Assembly (NCBI RefSeq): GCF_003837865.1
Contig: NZ_RQIS01000002.1
Coordinates: 62,001 to 126,000, forward strand
Source: Paraburkholderia dinghuensis
Lineage (GTDB): Bacteria > Pseudomonadota > Gammaproteobacteria > Burkholderiales > Burkholderiaceae
Reading direction: 5' to 3'
Length of the DNA: 64,000 nucleotides
The translations under genes and the position numbers were made by a program. Below the pieces are notes generated by a model. It made no database searches. It was not told the origin of the DNA and saw nothing but the letters and a program-made list of their open reading frames with translations. Each line of letters begins with the position of its first letter. Positions within the stretch are counted from its first letter, which is position 1. Below are positions 33,681 to 42,971 of the stretch, one piece after another.

Positions 33681-34847
33681 TTAGCGCTTGCCAATAGGCA
33701 CGAACTTCAGATTGTCCGGCCCGGTGTAATTGGCGCTCGGGCGGATGATCTTGTTGTCGACGCGCTGCTCGATGATGTGCGCGCTCCAGCCTGCCGTGCG
33801 CGCGATCACGAAGAGCGGCGTGAACATCGCGGTGGGCACGCCCATCATGTGATACGAAACGGCGCTGAACCAGTCGAGGTTCGGGAACATCTTCTTGATG
33901 TCCCACATGATCGTTTCGAGGCGCTCGGCGATGTCGAAGAGCTTCAGGTTCGACTGCTCTTTCGAGAGCTTGCGCGCGACTTCCTTGATGACCTTGTTGC
34001 GCGGATCCGAAATCGTATAGACCGGATGGCCAAAGCCGATCACGACTTCCTTCGCTTCCACGCGGCGGCGGATATCGGCTTCCGCTTCGTCCGGATTGCC
34101 GTAGCGCGACTGGATGTCGAACGCGACTTCATTTGCGCCGCCGTGCTTCGGTCCGCGCAACGCGCCGATCGCGCCGGTGATCGCCGAATAGATATCCGAG
34201 CCCGTGCCCGCGATCACGCGTCCCGTGAACGTCGAGGCGTTGAACTCGTGCTCGGCGTACAGGTTCAACGAGACGTGCATCGCGTCGACCCACGACTTCG
34301 ACGGCTCGCGGCCATGCAGCAGGTGCAGGAAGTGGCCGCCGATCGAATCGTCGTCGGTTTCGACTTCGATGCGCTTGCCGTTGTGCGAATAGTGGTACCA
34401 GTACAGCAGCATCGAGCCGAGCGACGCCATCAGGCGGTCGGCGATATCGCGTGCGCCCGGCAGGTTGTGGTCGTCCTTCTCCGGCAGCACGGTGCCGAGC
34501 ACCGACACGCCGGTGCGCATCACGTCCATCGGATGCGCCGAGGCGGGCACCCATTCGAGCGCTGCCTTCACGTTGGCGGGCAGGCCGCGCAGTGCCTTGA
34601 GCTTCGTCTTGTAGCTGACGAGTTCAGCCGCGTTCGGCAGTTTGCCGTGCACGAGCAGGTACGCGACTTCTTCGAATTCGCACGCGGTGGCGAGATCGAG
34701 AATGTCGTAGCCGCGGTAGTGCAGGTCATTGCCGGTGCGGCCGACGGTGCACAGCGCCGTGTTGCCCGCCGTCACGCCCGACAGGGCAACCGACTTCTTC
34801 GGCTTGAAAGCGCCCGCTGCGGGGACGCTCTTGTCTGCTTCGCTCAT
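33681..34847 (-). CDS. prpC: 2-methylcitrate synthase
   Basis: PrpC (388 residues) condenses propionyl-CoA with oxaloacetate to 2-methylcitrate. It is a citrate-synthase-fold enzyme of the short methylcitrate type: [19 protein letters not shown] at the N-terminus, the histidine in KHGGANEV, the [13 protein letters not shown] block and the Asp/His region near SAVSYHMMG. The start has AAGGA eight bases upstream. It lies 35 bases after prpB and upstream of acnD in the same leftward operon, and the order prpB-prpC-acnD-prpF is that known in several beta- and gammaproteobacteria. Confidence 0.95.
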   Translation of the reverse strand: MSEADKSVPAAGAFKPKKSVALSGVTAGNTALCTVGRTGNDLHYRGYDILDLATACEFEEVAYLLVHGKLPNAAELVSYKTKLKALRGLPANVKAALEWVPASAHPMDVMRTGVSVLGTVLPEKDDHNLPGARDIADRLMASLGSMLLYWYHYSHNGKRIEVETDDDSIGGHFLHLLHGREPSKSWVDAMHVSLNLYAEHEFNASTFTGRVIAGTGSDIYSAITGAIGALRGPKHGGANEVAFDIQSRYGNPDEAEADIRRRVEAKEVVIGFGHPVYTISDPRNKVIKEVARKLSKEQSNLKLFDIAERLETIMWDIKKMFPNLDWFSAVSYHMMGVPTAMFTPLFVIARTAGWSAHIIEQRVDNKIIRPSANYTGPDNLKFVPIGKR

Positions 34848-34882
34848 GGTGTCTTCCTTCGTGTCTCTTTAATGGGCCAGAT

Positions 34883-35773
34883 TCATTTCTTCGCGGCAAA
34901 AAGCGCGTCGAGCTTGTCTTCGTAGGCGTGATAGCCGAGGTACTTGTAGAGGTCGTCACGCGACTGCATCGTCGAAACGGCAGCCTTTTGCGTGCCGTCG
35001 CGGCGCACTGTTTCGTAGAAGTTCAGCGCCGCCGCGTTCATCGCGCGATACGCGCCGCAGCAATAGAGCACGATATCCACGTTCGCGCTCTTCATCTCGT
35101 CGAGGGTGTAAAGCGGGGTCGAGCCGAACTCGGTCAGATTCGCGAGGATCGGCACCTTCACCGCGGCCTTGAAGCGGCGGTAGTCGTCGAGGGTCTTCAT
35201 CGCCTCGGGGAAGACCATGTCCGCGCCCGCTTCGACGTAGGCCACTGCGCGCTCGATGGCCGAATCGATGCCTTCCACCGCGGCCGCGTCCGTGCGTGCC
35301 ATGATCACGAACTGGTCATCGGTGCGTGCATCGACGGCGGCTTTCACGCGGTCCACCATTTCGTCGATCGCGACGACTTCCTTGTTCGGGCGATGGCCGC
35401 AGCGTTTCTGGCCGACCTGGTCTTCGAGGTGCACGGCGGCGACGCCTACCTTGATGAACGACTTGATCGTGCGCGCGATGTTGAATGCGCCGCCCCAGCC
35501 GGTGTCGATGTCGACCATCAGCGGGATGTCGACGGCGTCGGTGATGCGGCGCGCGTCGGTGAGCACATCGTCCATCGTGCTGATGCCGAGGTCGGGCACG
35601 CCGAGCGAGTTGGCGGCCACGCCGCCACCCGAAAGGTAGAGGGCCTTGAAGCCGGTGGCTTGTGCGAGCTTGGCGGCATACGCGGTGATCGCTCCGACTA
35701 CCTGAAGCGGTTGTTCTGCGGCCACTGCGGCACGAAATTTCGCGCCGGCGCTGGCGGGGGTTCTGTTGGTCAT
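34883..35773 (-). CDS. prpB: 2-methylisocitrate lyase
   Basis: PrpB (296 residues) cleaves 2-methylisocitrate to pyruvate and succinate, the last step of the cycle. It has the isocitrate-lyase-superfamily magnesium site VDIDTGWGG and the catalytic loop [15 protein letters not shown], with the essential Cys in KRCGH, and the conserved [18 protein letters not shown]. An upstream in-frame ATG exists, but the start used here has GGAG eight bases before it and gives the normal [15 protein letters not shown]-terminus. It is the first gene of the operon, about 20 bases downstream of the inferred sigma-54 transcription start. Confidence 0.95.
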   Translation of the reverse strand: MTNRTPASAGAKFRAAVAAEQPLQVVGAITAYAAKLAQATGFKALYLSGGGVAANSLGVPDLGISTMDDVLTDARRITDAVDIPLMVDIDTGWGGAFNIARTIKSFIKVGVAAVHLEDQVGQKRCGHRPNKEVVAIDEMVDRVKAAVDARTDDQFVIMARTDAAAVEGIDSAIERAVAYVEAGADMVFPEAMKTLDDYRRFKAAVKVPILANLTEFGSTPLYTLDEMKSANVDIVLYCCGAYRAMNAAALNFYETVRRDGTQKAAVSTMQSRDDLYKYLGYHAYEDKLDALFAAKK

Positions 35774-35806
35774 GTGTACGTCTCCGGGAAAATCGCGCTC
35801 CGGTAT

Positions 35807-35822
35807 TGCAGATACCGTGCCA
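35807..35822 (-). promoter_or_regulatory. Sigma-54 (-24/-12) promoter of the prp operon
   Basis: Read on the minus strand the site is TGGCACGGTATCTGCA, matching the sigma-54 consensus TGGCACG-N4-TTGCW at all but one defined position, with the invariant GG and GC correctly spaced. Transcription would begin roughly 12 bases after the GC, leaving a leader of about 20 bases before the prpB start. The divergent gene encodes a sigma-54 activator, which is what such a promoter requires. Confidence 0.85.
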
Positions 35823-35888
35823 GCGCGGAATGGCACGGATAACGTGTTGATTTTGCGCTGGATTTGTCGCGACGTATCCGGCGGTGGT

Positions 35889-35924
35889 ATTTCTGCGGTG
35901 AAATGTTGATTTCAAATCTGAAAT
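35889..35924. promoter_or_regulatory. Two phased dyads, probable PrpR enhancer sites
   Basis: Two copies of ATTTC-N6-GAAAT (ATTTCTGCGGTGAAAT and ATTTCAAATCTGAAAT) start exactly 20 bases apart, two helical turns, so both face the same side of the DNA. They lie 67-117 bases upstream of the minus-24 element of the prp operon and about 60 bases before prpR. This is the expected geometry for an upstream activating sequence of PrpR, and it could also mediate control of prpR itself. Confidence 0.7.
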
Positions 35925-35983
35925 CGTCGAGGGATAATGTGAACCTCCCGTTTCACTGCATCTGACGGTCACATCTGACAGCC

Positions 35984-37996
35984 ATGAACCGCTTCCCGGC
36001 CCCGTCCCAGTTCCGACCCCGTGTCTGGGCAATGGGCATCAGTCGCCTGCGCGACCTGTTCCGTGATATTGCCCGCGAATACGACGATCTCGCCGATGTG
36101 CGCGTCGTCGCGCGCGGCTTCGAAGAAGCGGCCGCCGAGATTGCCGCCGCGGCGCCCGGTCAGCGGCCCGACGTCGTCGTCGCGGCGGGCTCGAACGGTA
36201 CGTATCTGAAGACGCGCGTCGACGTGCCTGTCGTGCTCCTGCAGCCGACCGGCTTCGACGTGATGCAGGCACTCGCCCGCGCGCGCCGGGAGGCCGATCT
36301 CGTGGCGCTCGTCACCTACGGCGAGACACCCGTCGAAGCGCGTCGCTTCGCGAGCGCGTTCGGGCTCGATGTCGTGTTCGCGTCGTACCGCACCGTTGAA
36401 GACGCCCAGGCCTGCGTGCTTGACCTGCGCGATCGTGGTGTCGGGGCGGTCGTGGGACCCGGTCTCGTGAACGATCTCGCGGCGCGGCTCGGACTCGTGC
36501 CCTTCTTCGTCTATTCACGCCTTTCGGTGCGCGCGGCCTTCGACAATGCGCTCGAAGTCGTGCAGGCCACGTGGCGCGAGACCCAGCGGCGTCAGCGGCT
36601 CGACAGCGTGCTGCAGCATTTGCGTGACGGCGTCGTCGCGCTCGACGCGCAGGGCCGCGTCGAGGCGATCAACCAGCGGCTCGCGGCTGTGCTCGACATC
36701 GATCCCGCGGCGGCGGCCGGACAATCGCTCGCCGAACTCGCGCCGGATATTGCCTTTACGTTGCCCGAAGCCGATGGCGAATCGCTCGAAACCGTGCGTG
36801 GCGTGAGCTACGTCGTGCATCGCGGGCCGCTCGTCGACAACGGTGTGACGACCGGCGCCGTGCTGACGTTCCAGGAGTCGCGTGCCGTCGAGCGGCTCGA
36901 CCGCACATTGCGAACGCGCCAGCGCTCGCCGCAGTTCGTGGCGCGTTACGCGATCGACGACCTGAGCGGCGCGACGTCGGGCATCGCCCGCGTGCGGCAG
37001 TTGGCCAAGCGCTATGCGAAGTCGGACGCTACGGTGCTGATTCGCGGCGAGAGCGGCACCGGCAAGGAGATGGTCGCGCAAGGCATCCACCGCGAGAGTG
37101 CACGGCGCGATTTTCCGTTCGTCGCGATCAATTGCGGCGCGTTTCCGGAGACGCTGCTCGAAAGCGAACTATTCGGCTACGAGGAGGGCGCATTTACGGG
37201 CGCGCGGCGCGGCGGCAAGGTGGGGCTCATCGAGGCCGCGCATCGCGGCACGCTCTTTCTCGACGAGATCGGCGAGATGCCGCTGCCGCTGCAAAGCCGC
37301 TTGCTGCGCGTGCTGCAGGAGCGTGAAGTGGTGCGTCTCGGCGCGACGGAGCCGACGCGCGTCGACGTGCGCGTGGTCGCGGCCACGCACCGCTCGCTCG
37401 CCGGGCAAATGGAGACCGGCGAGTTCCGTGCCGATCTTTACTACCGGCTGAATATCCTCAATCTTGTGATTCCACCGCTGCGCGAACGCGGCGCCGACGT
37501 CGTGCCGCTCGCGGCTGAACTGCTGCTGCAATCCGCCCGCCGCGAGCCGCGCGTGGCGTTGCGCGTGCGCACGGGCGATGCGGCCGCGCAGGTGCTCGCG
37601 CCCGTGAGCGACTTGCTCGCGCACTACGACTGGCCGGGCAACGTGCGCGAACTGCAGAATGTGGTGGAACGGATCGTGGTCGAGCTGGCCGACACGGAAG
37701 ACGACGCGCTGACGCCCGAGGTGCTGCGCGCGATAGCGCCGGAAGTCTTCGAATCGCACGCGGCAGGCGATGCGGCGTTGACGCTGCGCGAGCGCAGCTT
37801 GAGCGTGGAAGCGGATGAGATCCGCGCGGCGCTGGAGGCCTGTGGTGGCGATCGCGATCGCGTGTGCGCGTTGCTCGGCATCAGCAAGACGACGCTATGG
37901 CGTCGTCTCTCCGCCGCGCGGGAGGTCAATGGCACGGCGGCCGCGGCAGGCACCGCGGCGCCTGCCGTTCCGGTGAGGCGCAAGCGGACCGCGTGA
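35984..37996 (+). CDS. prpR: Sigma-54-dependent propionate catabolism activator
   Basis: A 670-residue enhancer-binding protein divergent from the prp operon. The N-terminal 200 residues form the PrpR_N ligand domain, which senses 2-methylcitrate in the known family; a PAS-like segment follows (about 205-300). The central AAA+ domain (about 330-560) has Walker A GESGTGKE, the sigma-54 contact GAFTGA, Walker B GTLFLDEIGEM and an arginine-finger region DLYYRLNILNLVIPPLRER. The C-terminus carries a Fis-type helix-turn-helix (DRVCALLGISKTTLWRRL). A Pro/Ala tail follows. Its DNA target is probably the dyad pair between the two genes. Confidence 0.95.
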   Translation: MNRFPAPSQFRPRVWAMGISRLRDLFRDIAREYDDLADVRVVARGFEEAAAEIAAAAPGQRPDVVVAAGSNGTYLKTRVDVPVVLLQPTGFDVMQALARARREADLVALVTYGETPVEARRFASAFGLDVVFASYRTVEDAQACVLDLRDRGVGAVVGPGLVNDLAARLGLVPFFVYSRLSVRAAFDNALEVVQATWRETQRRQRLDSVLQHLRDGVVALDAQGRVEAINQRLAAVLDIDPAAAAGQSLAELAPDIAFTLPEADGESLETVRGVSYVVHRGPLVDNGVTTGAVLTFQESRAVERLDRTLRTRQRSPQFVARYAIDDLSGATSGIARVRQLAKRYAKSDATVLIRGESGTGKEMVAQGIHRESARRDFPFVAINCGAFPETLLESELFGYEEGAFTGARRGGKVGLIEAAHRGTLFLDEIGEMPLPLQSRLLRVLQEREVVRLGATEPTRVDVRVVAATHRSLAGQMETGEFRADLYYRLNILNLVIPPLRERGADVVPLAAELLLQSARREPRVALRVRTGDAAAQVLAPVSDLLAHYDWPGNVRELQNVVERIVVELADTEDDALTPEVLRAIAPEVFESHAAGDAALTLRERSLSVEADEIRAALEACGGDRDRVCALLGISKTTLWRRLSAAREVNGTAAAAGTAAPAVPVRRKRTA

Positions 37997-38019
37997 CGGG
38001 GCTGGGCGGACCGGTTGTG

Positions 38020-38415
38020 TCAGGCGTTCTGAACGCCGCGCAGCAACTGCACGACCTGTCCGTGCAACTGCAGCACATGGGGACTCGCCTGAAGCAGCGC
38101 CTGATAGTGCTCGAAGAACTCCACCGACTCCTCGCCCGAGAACAGTGCGCGAACCGCTTGCGCGGCGGCGATGCGGTCGTCGCCCGTTGAGTCCTTCGCG
38201 TCGAGCGATTCGTCGATATTCGTGATCACGGTCGACAGCGGTGCAATCCAGCGAAAGCCCGATCCGTTGATCAACACCTGCAGGAATGCCGCGGGCGTCA
38301 CCGGGCCGAACTCGCGCTCGTAGGTGGCGCGCTCGTGATCGAGGATTGCCTTGTGCACCGTGAGGAGCGGTTTGCGGACATCGTTGAGGAACTGAATCGC
38401 GCGTTGTTCGTTCAT
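38020..38415 (-). CDS. Conserved hypothetical protein, all-helical
   Basis: The 131-residue soluble protein is not a family I can name. Its N-terminus [19 protein letters not shown] followed by [20 protein letters not shown] and [16 protein letters not shown] has the look of a compact helical bundle widespread in proteobacteria without assigned function. It has no cysteine, signal peptide or membrane segment. GGAG precedes the ATG. It ends 23 bases from the end of prpR, convergently, so no operon link exists. Confidence 0.7.
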   Translation of the reverse strand: MNEQRAIQFLNDVRKPLLTVHKAILDHERATYEREFGPVTPAAFLQVLINGSGFRWIAPLSTVITNIDESLDAKDSTGDDRIAAAQAVRALFSGEESVEFFEHYQALLQASPHVLQLHGQVVQLLRGVQNA

Positions 38416-38655
38416 CTTGCGGCTCCTTCGCTGGGGACATCGGGCTGTGCGGACGATGGTAACGCAATGGCTGCGCGCCGTCGCGAGCTGTGCGGGACAG
38501 GCCGGACGGCGTCCTGCGCGCGTTCGGGGGCGGCGCTACACTCGACCGGTTTTCGAGGGGTGGGCGTGCGGGCAGTCGAGCGATGCGTTCGTGTGTCCTG
38601 CGCATTGCGAAACCGCGCGGGCCGACGCAGATACCATGTTGACCGGACTAGCACG

Positions 38656-39384
38656 ATGGCAGCGAATGCAGCGAAGAAGGCCGGTTTGGCGGAGGGGCGC
38701 GGGGTGTTGTCGCCGGGGGAACGGCGTGCGCGGGCGTCTGTGTCCAGCTCCGTACCTGCACTAACACAGCCGTCCACGTTGCCGATCGTTGCGCTGCGCC
38801 GCGCGGATCTGCCCGTGGATACCGTCGAACTCGCCCGCTTCATGGTGGGCAAGTATCTGGTCCACGATTTCGCGGATGGCCGCGTCAGCGGGCGCATCGT
38901 CGAAATGGAGGCCTATCCGGTCGGCGATTCGACGGGTCACGCGTTCATCGGGCGGCGGACGTGGAACGCCTCGCTATTTCTCGAACGCGGCCATGCCTAC
39001 GTTCGGCTCACTTACGGCAGCGCGTACATGCTGAACATGTCGAGCGAGGACACGGGCGTCGGCGCTGGCGTGCTGATTCGCGCGGTGGAGCCGCTCGAAG
39101 GTCTCGCGCAAATAGCGACGCGCCGTCCTGGCGTGGCGCTGCGCGACCTCGCGCGCGGGCCCGGGCGGCTTACGCGCGCGTTCGGCATCGGCGCGGCCTT
39201 CGATGGTGTCGAGCTGTGTACTGGACGTGGCCTGTGGATCGGGCGTATCGACGAACCCGCGCGGCGGGTCGGCGTGACCACGCGCATCGGGCTTTCGCGC
39301 GAAATTGAGCGGCCGTTGCGATTTTTCGAGGCGGGCAGCCGGTTTGTCAGCGGGCCACGCAAACTGCTTGCCGGTGTGGGCTAG
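38656..39384 (+). CDS. 3-methyladenine DNA glycosylase (AAG/MPG family)
   Basis: A 242-residue base-excision repair enzyme that removes alkylated purines. After a low-complexity basic N-terminus of about 45 residues, the AAG fold begins at [15 protein letters not shown]. The catalytic Glu lies in [10 protein letters not shown], the DNA-intercalating region in [16 protein letters not shown], and the nucleotide-binding blocks in [13 protein letters not shown]. The start chosen is the ATG in [11 protein letters not shown]; the frame is open upstream but overlaps the divergent hypothetical gene and has no better ribosome-binding site. It stands alone. Confidence 0.9.
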   Translation: MAANAAKKAGLAEGRGVLSPGERRARASVSSSVPALTQPSTLPIVALRRADLPVDTVELARFMVGKYLVHDFADGRVSGRIVEMEAYPVGDSTGHAFIGRRTWNASLFLERGHAYVRLTYGSAYMLNMSSEDTGVGAGVLIRAVEPLEGLAQIATRRPGVALRDLARGPGRLTRAFGIGAAFDGVELCTGRGLWIGRIDEPARRVGVTTRIGLSREIERPLRFFEAGSRFVSGPRKLLAGVG

Positions 39385-39563
39385 ATGCTGGCGATACACA
39401 GTGAGACGCACAGCGCCGGAACGTACGACGTATTGTTGTCCCACGCGGAAGTGTCTTTTGGCCAAATAGGTATTTGCCCTGGTCACTTATCTCCTTAGAC
39501 TTTTAGCAGAGGTCCGGCGGATCGCCAGCGACCCGGCTAAGGAAATGATGGAGGTAAGTGATC

Positions 39564-39920
39564 ATGCAATCCCGCAAGCTGATTCAGGCCACGCTCGTGG
39601 CCGCGATGGTGGCTGCTCCGGCTCTCGCATTCGCGCAGGCCGACACTGGCGCCAACGCACCCAAGACCCGTGCCGAAGTGAAGGCCGAACTGCAGCAGCT
39701 CGAACAGGCCGGCTACAACCCGTTTAGCGGGGACGAGGCCAATTATCCGCAAGACATCCAGGCCGCTGAAGCCCGCGTGACGCAGCAGCAAGGCATGGCG
39801 CAGACGACGACGCCCGCCGCCGACACAAGTGGCTACGGCACGGTGCCGGCCGGCAAGGTGCAGACCGGCCAACCGGCGACGCCGAGCCGCTCCATCTGGT
39901 CCTATCCCGAAGGTGGTTGA
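39564..39920 (+). CDS. DUF4148 family exported protein
   Basis: A 118-residue secreted protein with a signal peptide (MQSRKLIQATLVAAMVAAPA, cleavage after AFA) and the DUF4148 core KTRAEVKAELQQLEQAGYNP, common and often multi-copy in Burkholderiaceae. The mature part is short, polar and Gln-rich and probably periplasmic; function is unknown. GGAGG lies nine bases before the ATG, while a GTG two codons earlier is less well spaced. A rho-independent terminator follows about 110 bases downstream, and the gene appears monocistronic. Confidence 0.85.
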   Translation: MQSRKLIQATLVAAMVAAPALAFAQADTGANAPKTRAEVKAELQQLEQAGYNPFSGDEANYPQDIQAAEARVTQQQGMAQTTTPAADTSGYGTVPAGKVQTGQPATPSRSIWSYPEGG

Positions 39921-40029
39921 TTCGACACATTCAGGGCGGCGCAAAGCCCGCTCTGATTGATGACACGCGAGTACGCGACGCATCACGCGATTTTCACGCG
40001 CAGAACCTCCGCCGCTGCAAGGCGGCTTC

Positions 40030-40058
40030 GCCCAACCCTGCCGGATTGGGCTTTTTTT
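40030..40058 (+). terminator. Rho-independent terminator
   Basis: GCCCAA-N10-TTGGGC followed directly by seven T residues, downstream of the DUF4148 gene and upstream of the convergent CBS-protein gene. Confidence 0.75.
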
Positions 40059-40078
40059 GTTGCGCAGCGGCGCGGGGT

Positions 40079-40522
40079 TCAAACCACGGGGCGGCCAGTG
40101 ATGTAGTGCTCGAGTTGCTCGATCGTGAATTGCTGCTCGGCGATGATGTCTTTCACGAGGTCGCCGATCGACACCATCCCGATCAGCTTCCCGTCGTCCA
40201 GCACGGGCAGGTGCCGCATGCGGCGCTCGGTCATTAGCGCCATGCAGTCATAGGTGGTCTGGTCGGGCTGCACGAAGCGCACGTGTGGACTCATGATGTC
40301 GCGCACGGCGGTCGTTTTTGACGACCGGTCCATCAGCACGATCTTGCGCGCGTAATCGCGCTCGGTGACGATGCCGACGATCGCATTGTCGTCGGTCACC
40401 ACGAGCGCGCCGATCTGCTTTTCGGCCATCAGGCGTATTGCGTTATAGACCGAATCGGACGCGGCAATGGTGTAGACCACCTGTGCCTGCTTCGATTTGA
40501 GTACCTGTGCAACGCTTGTCAT
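40079..40522 (-). CDS. Two-CBS-domain protein
   Basis: The 147-residue protein consists of a tandem pair of CBS domains (Bateman module), with AIRLMAEKQIGALVVTDDNAIVGIVTERDYAR-type repeats around residues 27-60 and LMTERRMRHLPVLDDGKLIGMVSIGD around 95-120. Such stand-alone modules bind adenine nucleotides such as AMP, ATP or NAD(H) and report energy state to partners. No partner is adjacent. The start is an ATG with GGGAGT upstream. Confidence 0.9.
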   Translation of the reverse strand: MTSVAQVLKSKQAQVVYTIAASDSVYNAIRLMAEKQIGALVVTDDNAIVGIVTERDYARKIVLMDRSSKTTAVRDIMSPHVRFVQPDQTTYDCMALMTERRMRHLPVLDDGKLIGMVSIGDLVKDIIAEQQFTIEQLEHYITGRPVV

Positions 40523-40768
40523 AGGGCGACTCCCTCCGGTTCGTCCTTCAGTCCTTCAGTCATTGCGTGGCGCAGCACGCCGGGCAAAACACCCTGCATG
40601 CCATCGGAAAGCACTTCCAGTATAGGTGGGCGGCCCGCATCGCGGCGTCGGGGTCTGCACGGAGGGACACATTGCGCCTGCCCGGCGGGGGAGGCCAAAT
40701 GGCGGTAAACTTCGTGTCCGAACTTCAATACGGCCGTGCGCCGCTTTTACAGGCCTTTGCACCAGAAC

Positions 40769-41416
40769 ATGCCTACGCTTGACCAGTCGTCCTGCGCGGA
40801 CGGCGATAACGCCAATGAATGCGTCGAACTCGACGCGACCGCCTCGCTGCCGACCCGCTATGGAACGTTCACATCCTATGTCTATCGCGTGAAGGATGGC
40901 GGTGCGGAGCATCTCGCGCTCGTGATGGGCGACGTGGGGAGCGGCGAGCCCGTGCTGACGCGGCTCCACTCCGAATGCCTGACCGGTGACGTGCTCGGCT
41001 CGTATCGCTGCGATTGCGGCGAGCAGCTCGATCTCGCGTTGCGCTACATCGCGGCCGAGGGCCGCGGCGTGCTGTTATACCTGCGTGGCCACGAGGGCCG
41101 CGGTATCGGCCTGTCGAACAAGATCCGCGCGTACGCGCTGCAGGAGCAGGGGCGCGATACCGTCGAAGCCAATCTCGACCTCGGCCTGCCCGACGACGCA
41201 CGCGAATACGATTCGGCCGCTGCGATCCTGCGTCTGTTGAACGTCTCGTCGGTGCGTCTCATGAGCAACAACCCGAAGAAGTTCGACACGCTGTCGAAGC
41301 ATGGCATCCCCGTGCACGAACGCGTCGCACTGGCCATTCCGACGCGCGAGGAAAACGAGCGCTATATCCGCACCAAGCAGGTCAAATTCGGCCATTACTT
41401 CGAAGAAAACGAATAA
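40769..41416 (+). CDS. ribA: GTP cyclohydrolase II
   Basis: RibA (215 residues) opens GTP to start riboflavin synthesis. The zinc site is [17 protein letters not shown], the catalytic block is [15 protein letters not shown], and the guanine-binding [12 protein letters not shown] is present, as is the C-terminal [11 protein letters not shown]. There is no fused DHBP-synthase domain. The in-frame ORF extends 11 codons upstream of the chosen ATG, but MPTLDQSS is the first methionine that gives a normal RibA length. No FMN riboswitch was recognised. It precedes the SH3 protein by 55 bases. Confidence 0.93.
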   Translation: MPTLDQSSCADGDNANECVELDATASLPTRYGTFTSYVYRVKDGGAEHLALVMGDVGSGEPVLTRLHSECLTGDVLGSYRCDCGEQLDLALRYIAAEGRGVLLYLRGHEGRGIGLSNKIRAYALQEQGRDTVEANLDLGLPDDAREYDSAAAILRLLNVSSVRLMSNNPKKFDTLSKHGIPVHERVALAIPTREENERYIRTKQVKFGHYFEENE

Positions 41417-41471
41417 TACGGGCACAAAACGTGCGGCTTCGGCAAATATGAAAGTGGTATAGGGGGAAACA

Positions 41472-42335
41472 ATGTATAAGCGCAAAACGATGCGCACGCG
41501 GGTGCTCGCCGTCGCGGCGGCATCTGCCTGTTTTGGTCTGGCGGCGCCCAGTGCGTTTGCGCAGCAACAGGCCTATACGACCGAGGTCGTCGATGTCTTC
41601 TCCGGACCGTCCGGCGACTATCCGGTCGTGTCTCAACTCGGGCCTAATGTGCCCGTCACCGTGATGGGTTGCGTGAGCGACTACTCGTGGTGTGACGTCG
41701 CGCTGCCGGATCTGCGCGGCTGGGTCTATGCCGACTACCTCGCTTACCCCTACCAGGGCAGCTATGTGCCGGTCTATGGCTATGGCGCAACGATCGGGTT
41801 TCCGATCGTGACCTTCGCGCTCGGTGCGTACTGGGACAGCTTCTATCGCGGCCGTCCGTGGTATGGCGATCGCGATCGCTGGGCGCATGTGCCGCCGCCG
41901 CACTTTGGCGAGCGCCCGCCGGGTCGGCCGCCGGTGCGGGGCGGGCAGCCCCCAGTACATGGAGCGCCGCCGCCCGGAATGGGGTATCGTCCGTCGCCTT
42001 CCACCAGTGGACCGCGTCCTGAGCCGCAGCGTATGCCGGCGCCGCAAGGTGAAGGTGGGCGACCGTCCGCTCCGCCGCCCATGACCAACGTTCCGCGCCA
42101 GCCTGCGCCACCGCCGGCCGCGACCCGGCCTGCCGCTCCGCCGCCGCAATATGGCGGCCGTCCTTCTGAGCCGCCTGCGGGCGCTTATGGCCACGGGGCG
42201 TACGGACAGCCCGGCGGTCAGCGTGCCCCGGCACCGGCGCCGGCACCCGCTGCGCGCCCGCAAGGCGCGCCGCAGGGTGGGCACGCGCCAAGCGAGGGAA
42301 ATAGCAGCCGCAACGACAACCGCCAGCAGTACTGA
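41472..42335 (+). CDS. Exported SH3-domain protein with proline-rich tail
   Basis: The 287-residue protein has a signal peptide (cleavage after AFAQ), a bacterial SH3-type domain (about residues 35-95: EVVDVFSGPSGDYPVV, GCVSDYSWCDVALPD, GWVYADYL), a short aromatic segment near the 120s and then a tail of about 160 residues rich in Pro, Gly, Ala and Gln. The SH3b domain of such proteins binds peptidoglycan or cell-wall components; the tail may span the periplasm or interact with other proteins. AGGGGG precedes the ATG. It is probably transcribed with or just after ribA, without obvious functional link. Confidence 0.8.
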   Translation: MYKRKTMRTRVLAVAAASACFGLAAPSAFAQQQAYTTEVVDVFSGPSGDYPVVSQLGPNVPVTVMGCVSDYSWCDVALPDLRGWVYADYLAYPYQGSYVPVYGYGATIGFPIVTFALGAYWDSFYRGRPWYGDRDRWAHVPPPHFGERPPGRPPVRGGQPPVHGAPPPGMGYRPSPSTSGPRPEPQRMPAPQGEGGRPSAPPPMTNVPRQPAPPPAATRPAAPPPQYGGRPSEPPAGAYGHGAYGQPGGQRAPAPAPAPAARPQGAPQGGHAPSEGNSSRNDNRQQY

Positions 42336-42971
42336 CGCGGCAGCTTCCTTCATCTGCTTCATATGCGGGCCCCGGCGACGGGCGCCCGTGCTGACTGAGC
42401 AACGCTGGGCACCTTTACGTTGTCCGGGGTGCCGCTCTTTCGAGCGTCGATGAGCCGCCATCGCGGGTGTCATATATTCAGGAGTGCGATTTATTTACCC
42501 GGACGCGGGTGTCTATACGCTGCTGCCAATTCGACAGGATTGGCGCACTTGCCACCCAGGAGCACGTATGCGTTCGTCGCAAGGCGTCGCACATCGCGTG
42601 TGCGGTGACGGGCTCGCGTTGGCGCAAGAGCGAGCGCCAGGCAGGCTGGCGATTCTGATCGAAGGCGAAGGGGACGTTTCGCGGTGACGTCCGTGGCGAC
42701 CCAGAGTCGGGCAAAGATTTTTTGGTCTACCATGGGCCAGACCCTGTTCCATGGCAACGACAGTCGCGGTGCCCTTCCATTATTTTTAAGACGGAGCGAC
42801 AGTCTCGTTCCGAGCGCGCATGAGCCTATTGGGGGATCGATACCCAGCGGCAGGAGCGGCATGCATCGGGACGTGATGGTGGGGAGGGGCGCGAACGTGC
42901 TCCGGAATTCGACGCGGTCAGAGTGCGAGCCCATCCCGAAAAAATGAAAGCAAATGTAGATGCGGGGCATG
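42336..42971. other. Intergenic region upstream of a sensory operon
   Basis: About 640 bases. Besides one doubtful 39-residue frame it holds no convincing gene. The composition is more balanced than the genes around it (for example 42715-42800), so this is likely the promoter and leader region of the three-gene sensory operon. Confidence 0.5.
42568..42687 (+). CDS. Doubtful 39-residue small ORF
   Basis: AGGAG stands five bases before an ATG that opens a 39-residue frame ending in GRLAILIEGEGDVSR. Composition is protein-like toward the end, but no family is recognised and the frame lies in an otherwise non-coding stretch. It could be a leader peptide or chance. Confidence 0.2.
   Translation: MRSSQGVAHRVCGDGLALAQERAPGRLAILIEGEGDVSR

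Noticed and set aside
31004..33697. A nearly 900-codon open frame opposite acnD
   Set aside because: It is the antisense of a highly conserved aconitase-family gene; its Arg/Val-rich product has no motif. High GC content creates such frames.
35831..35846. A rightward sigma-54 promoter for prpR at TGGCACGGATAACGTG
   Set aside because: The -24 part is present, but the required GC at the -12 position is missing.
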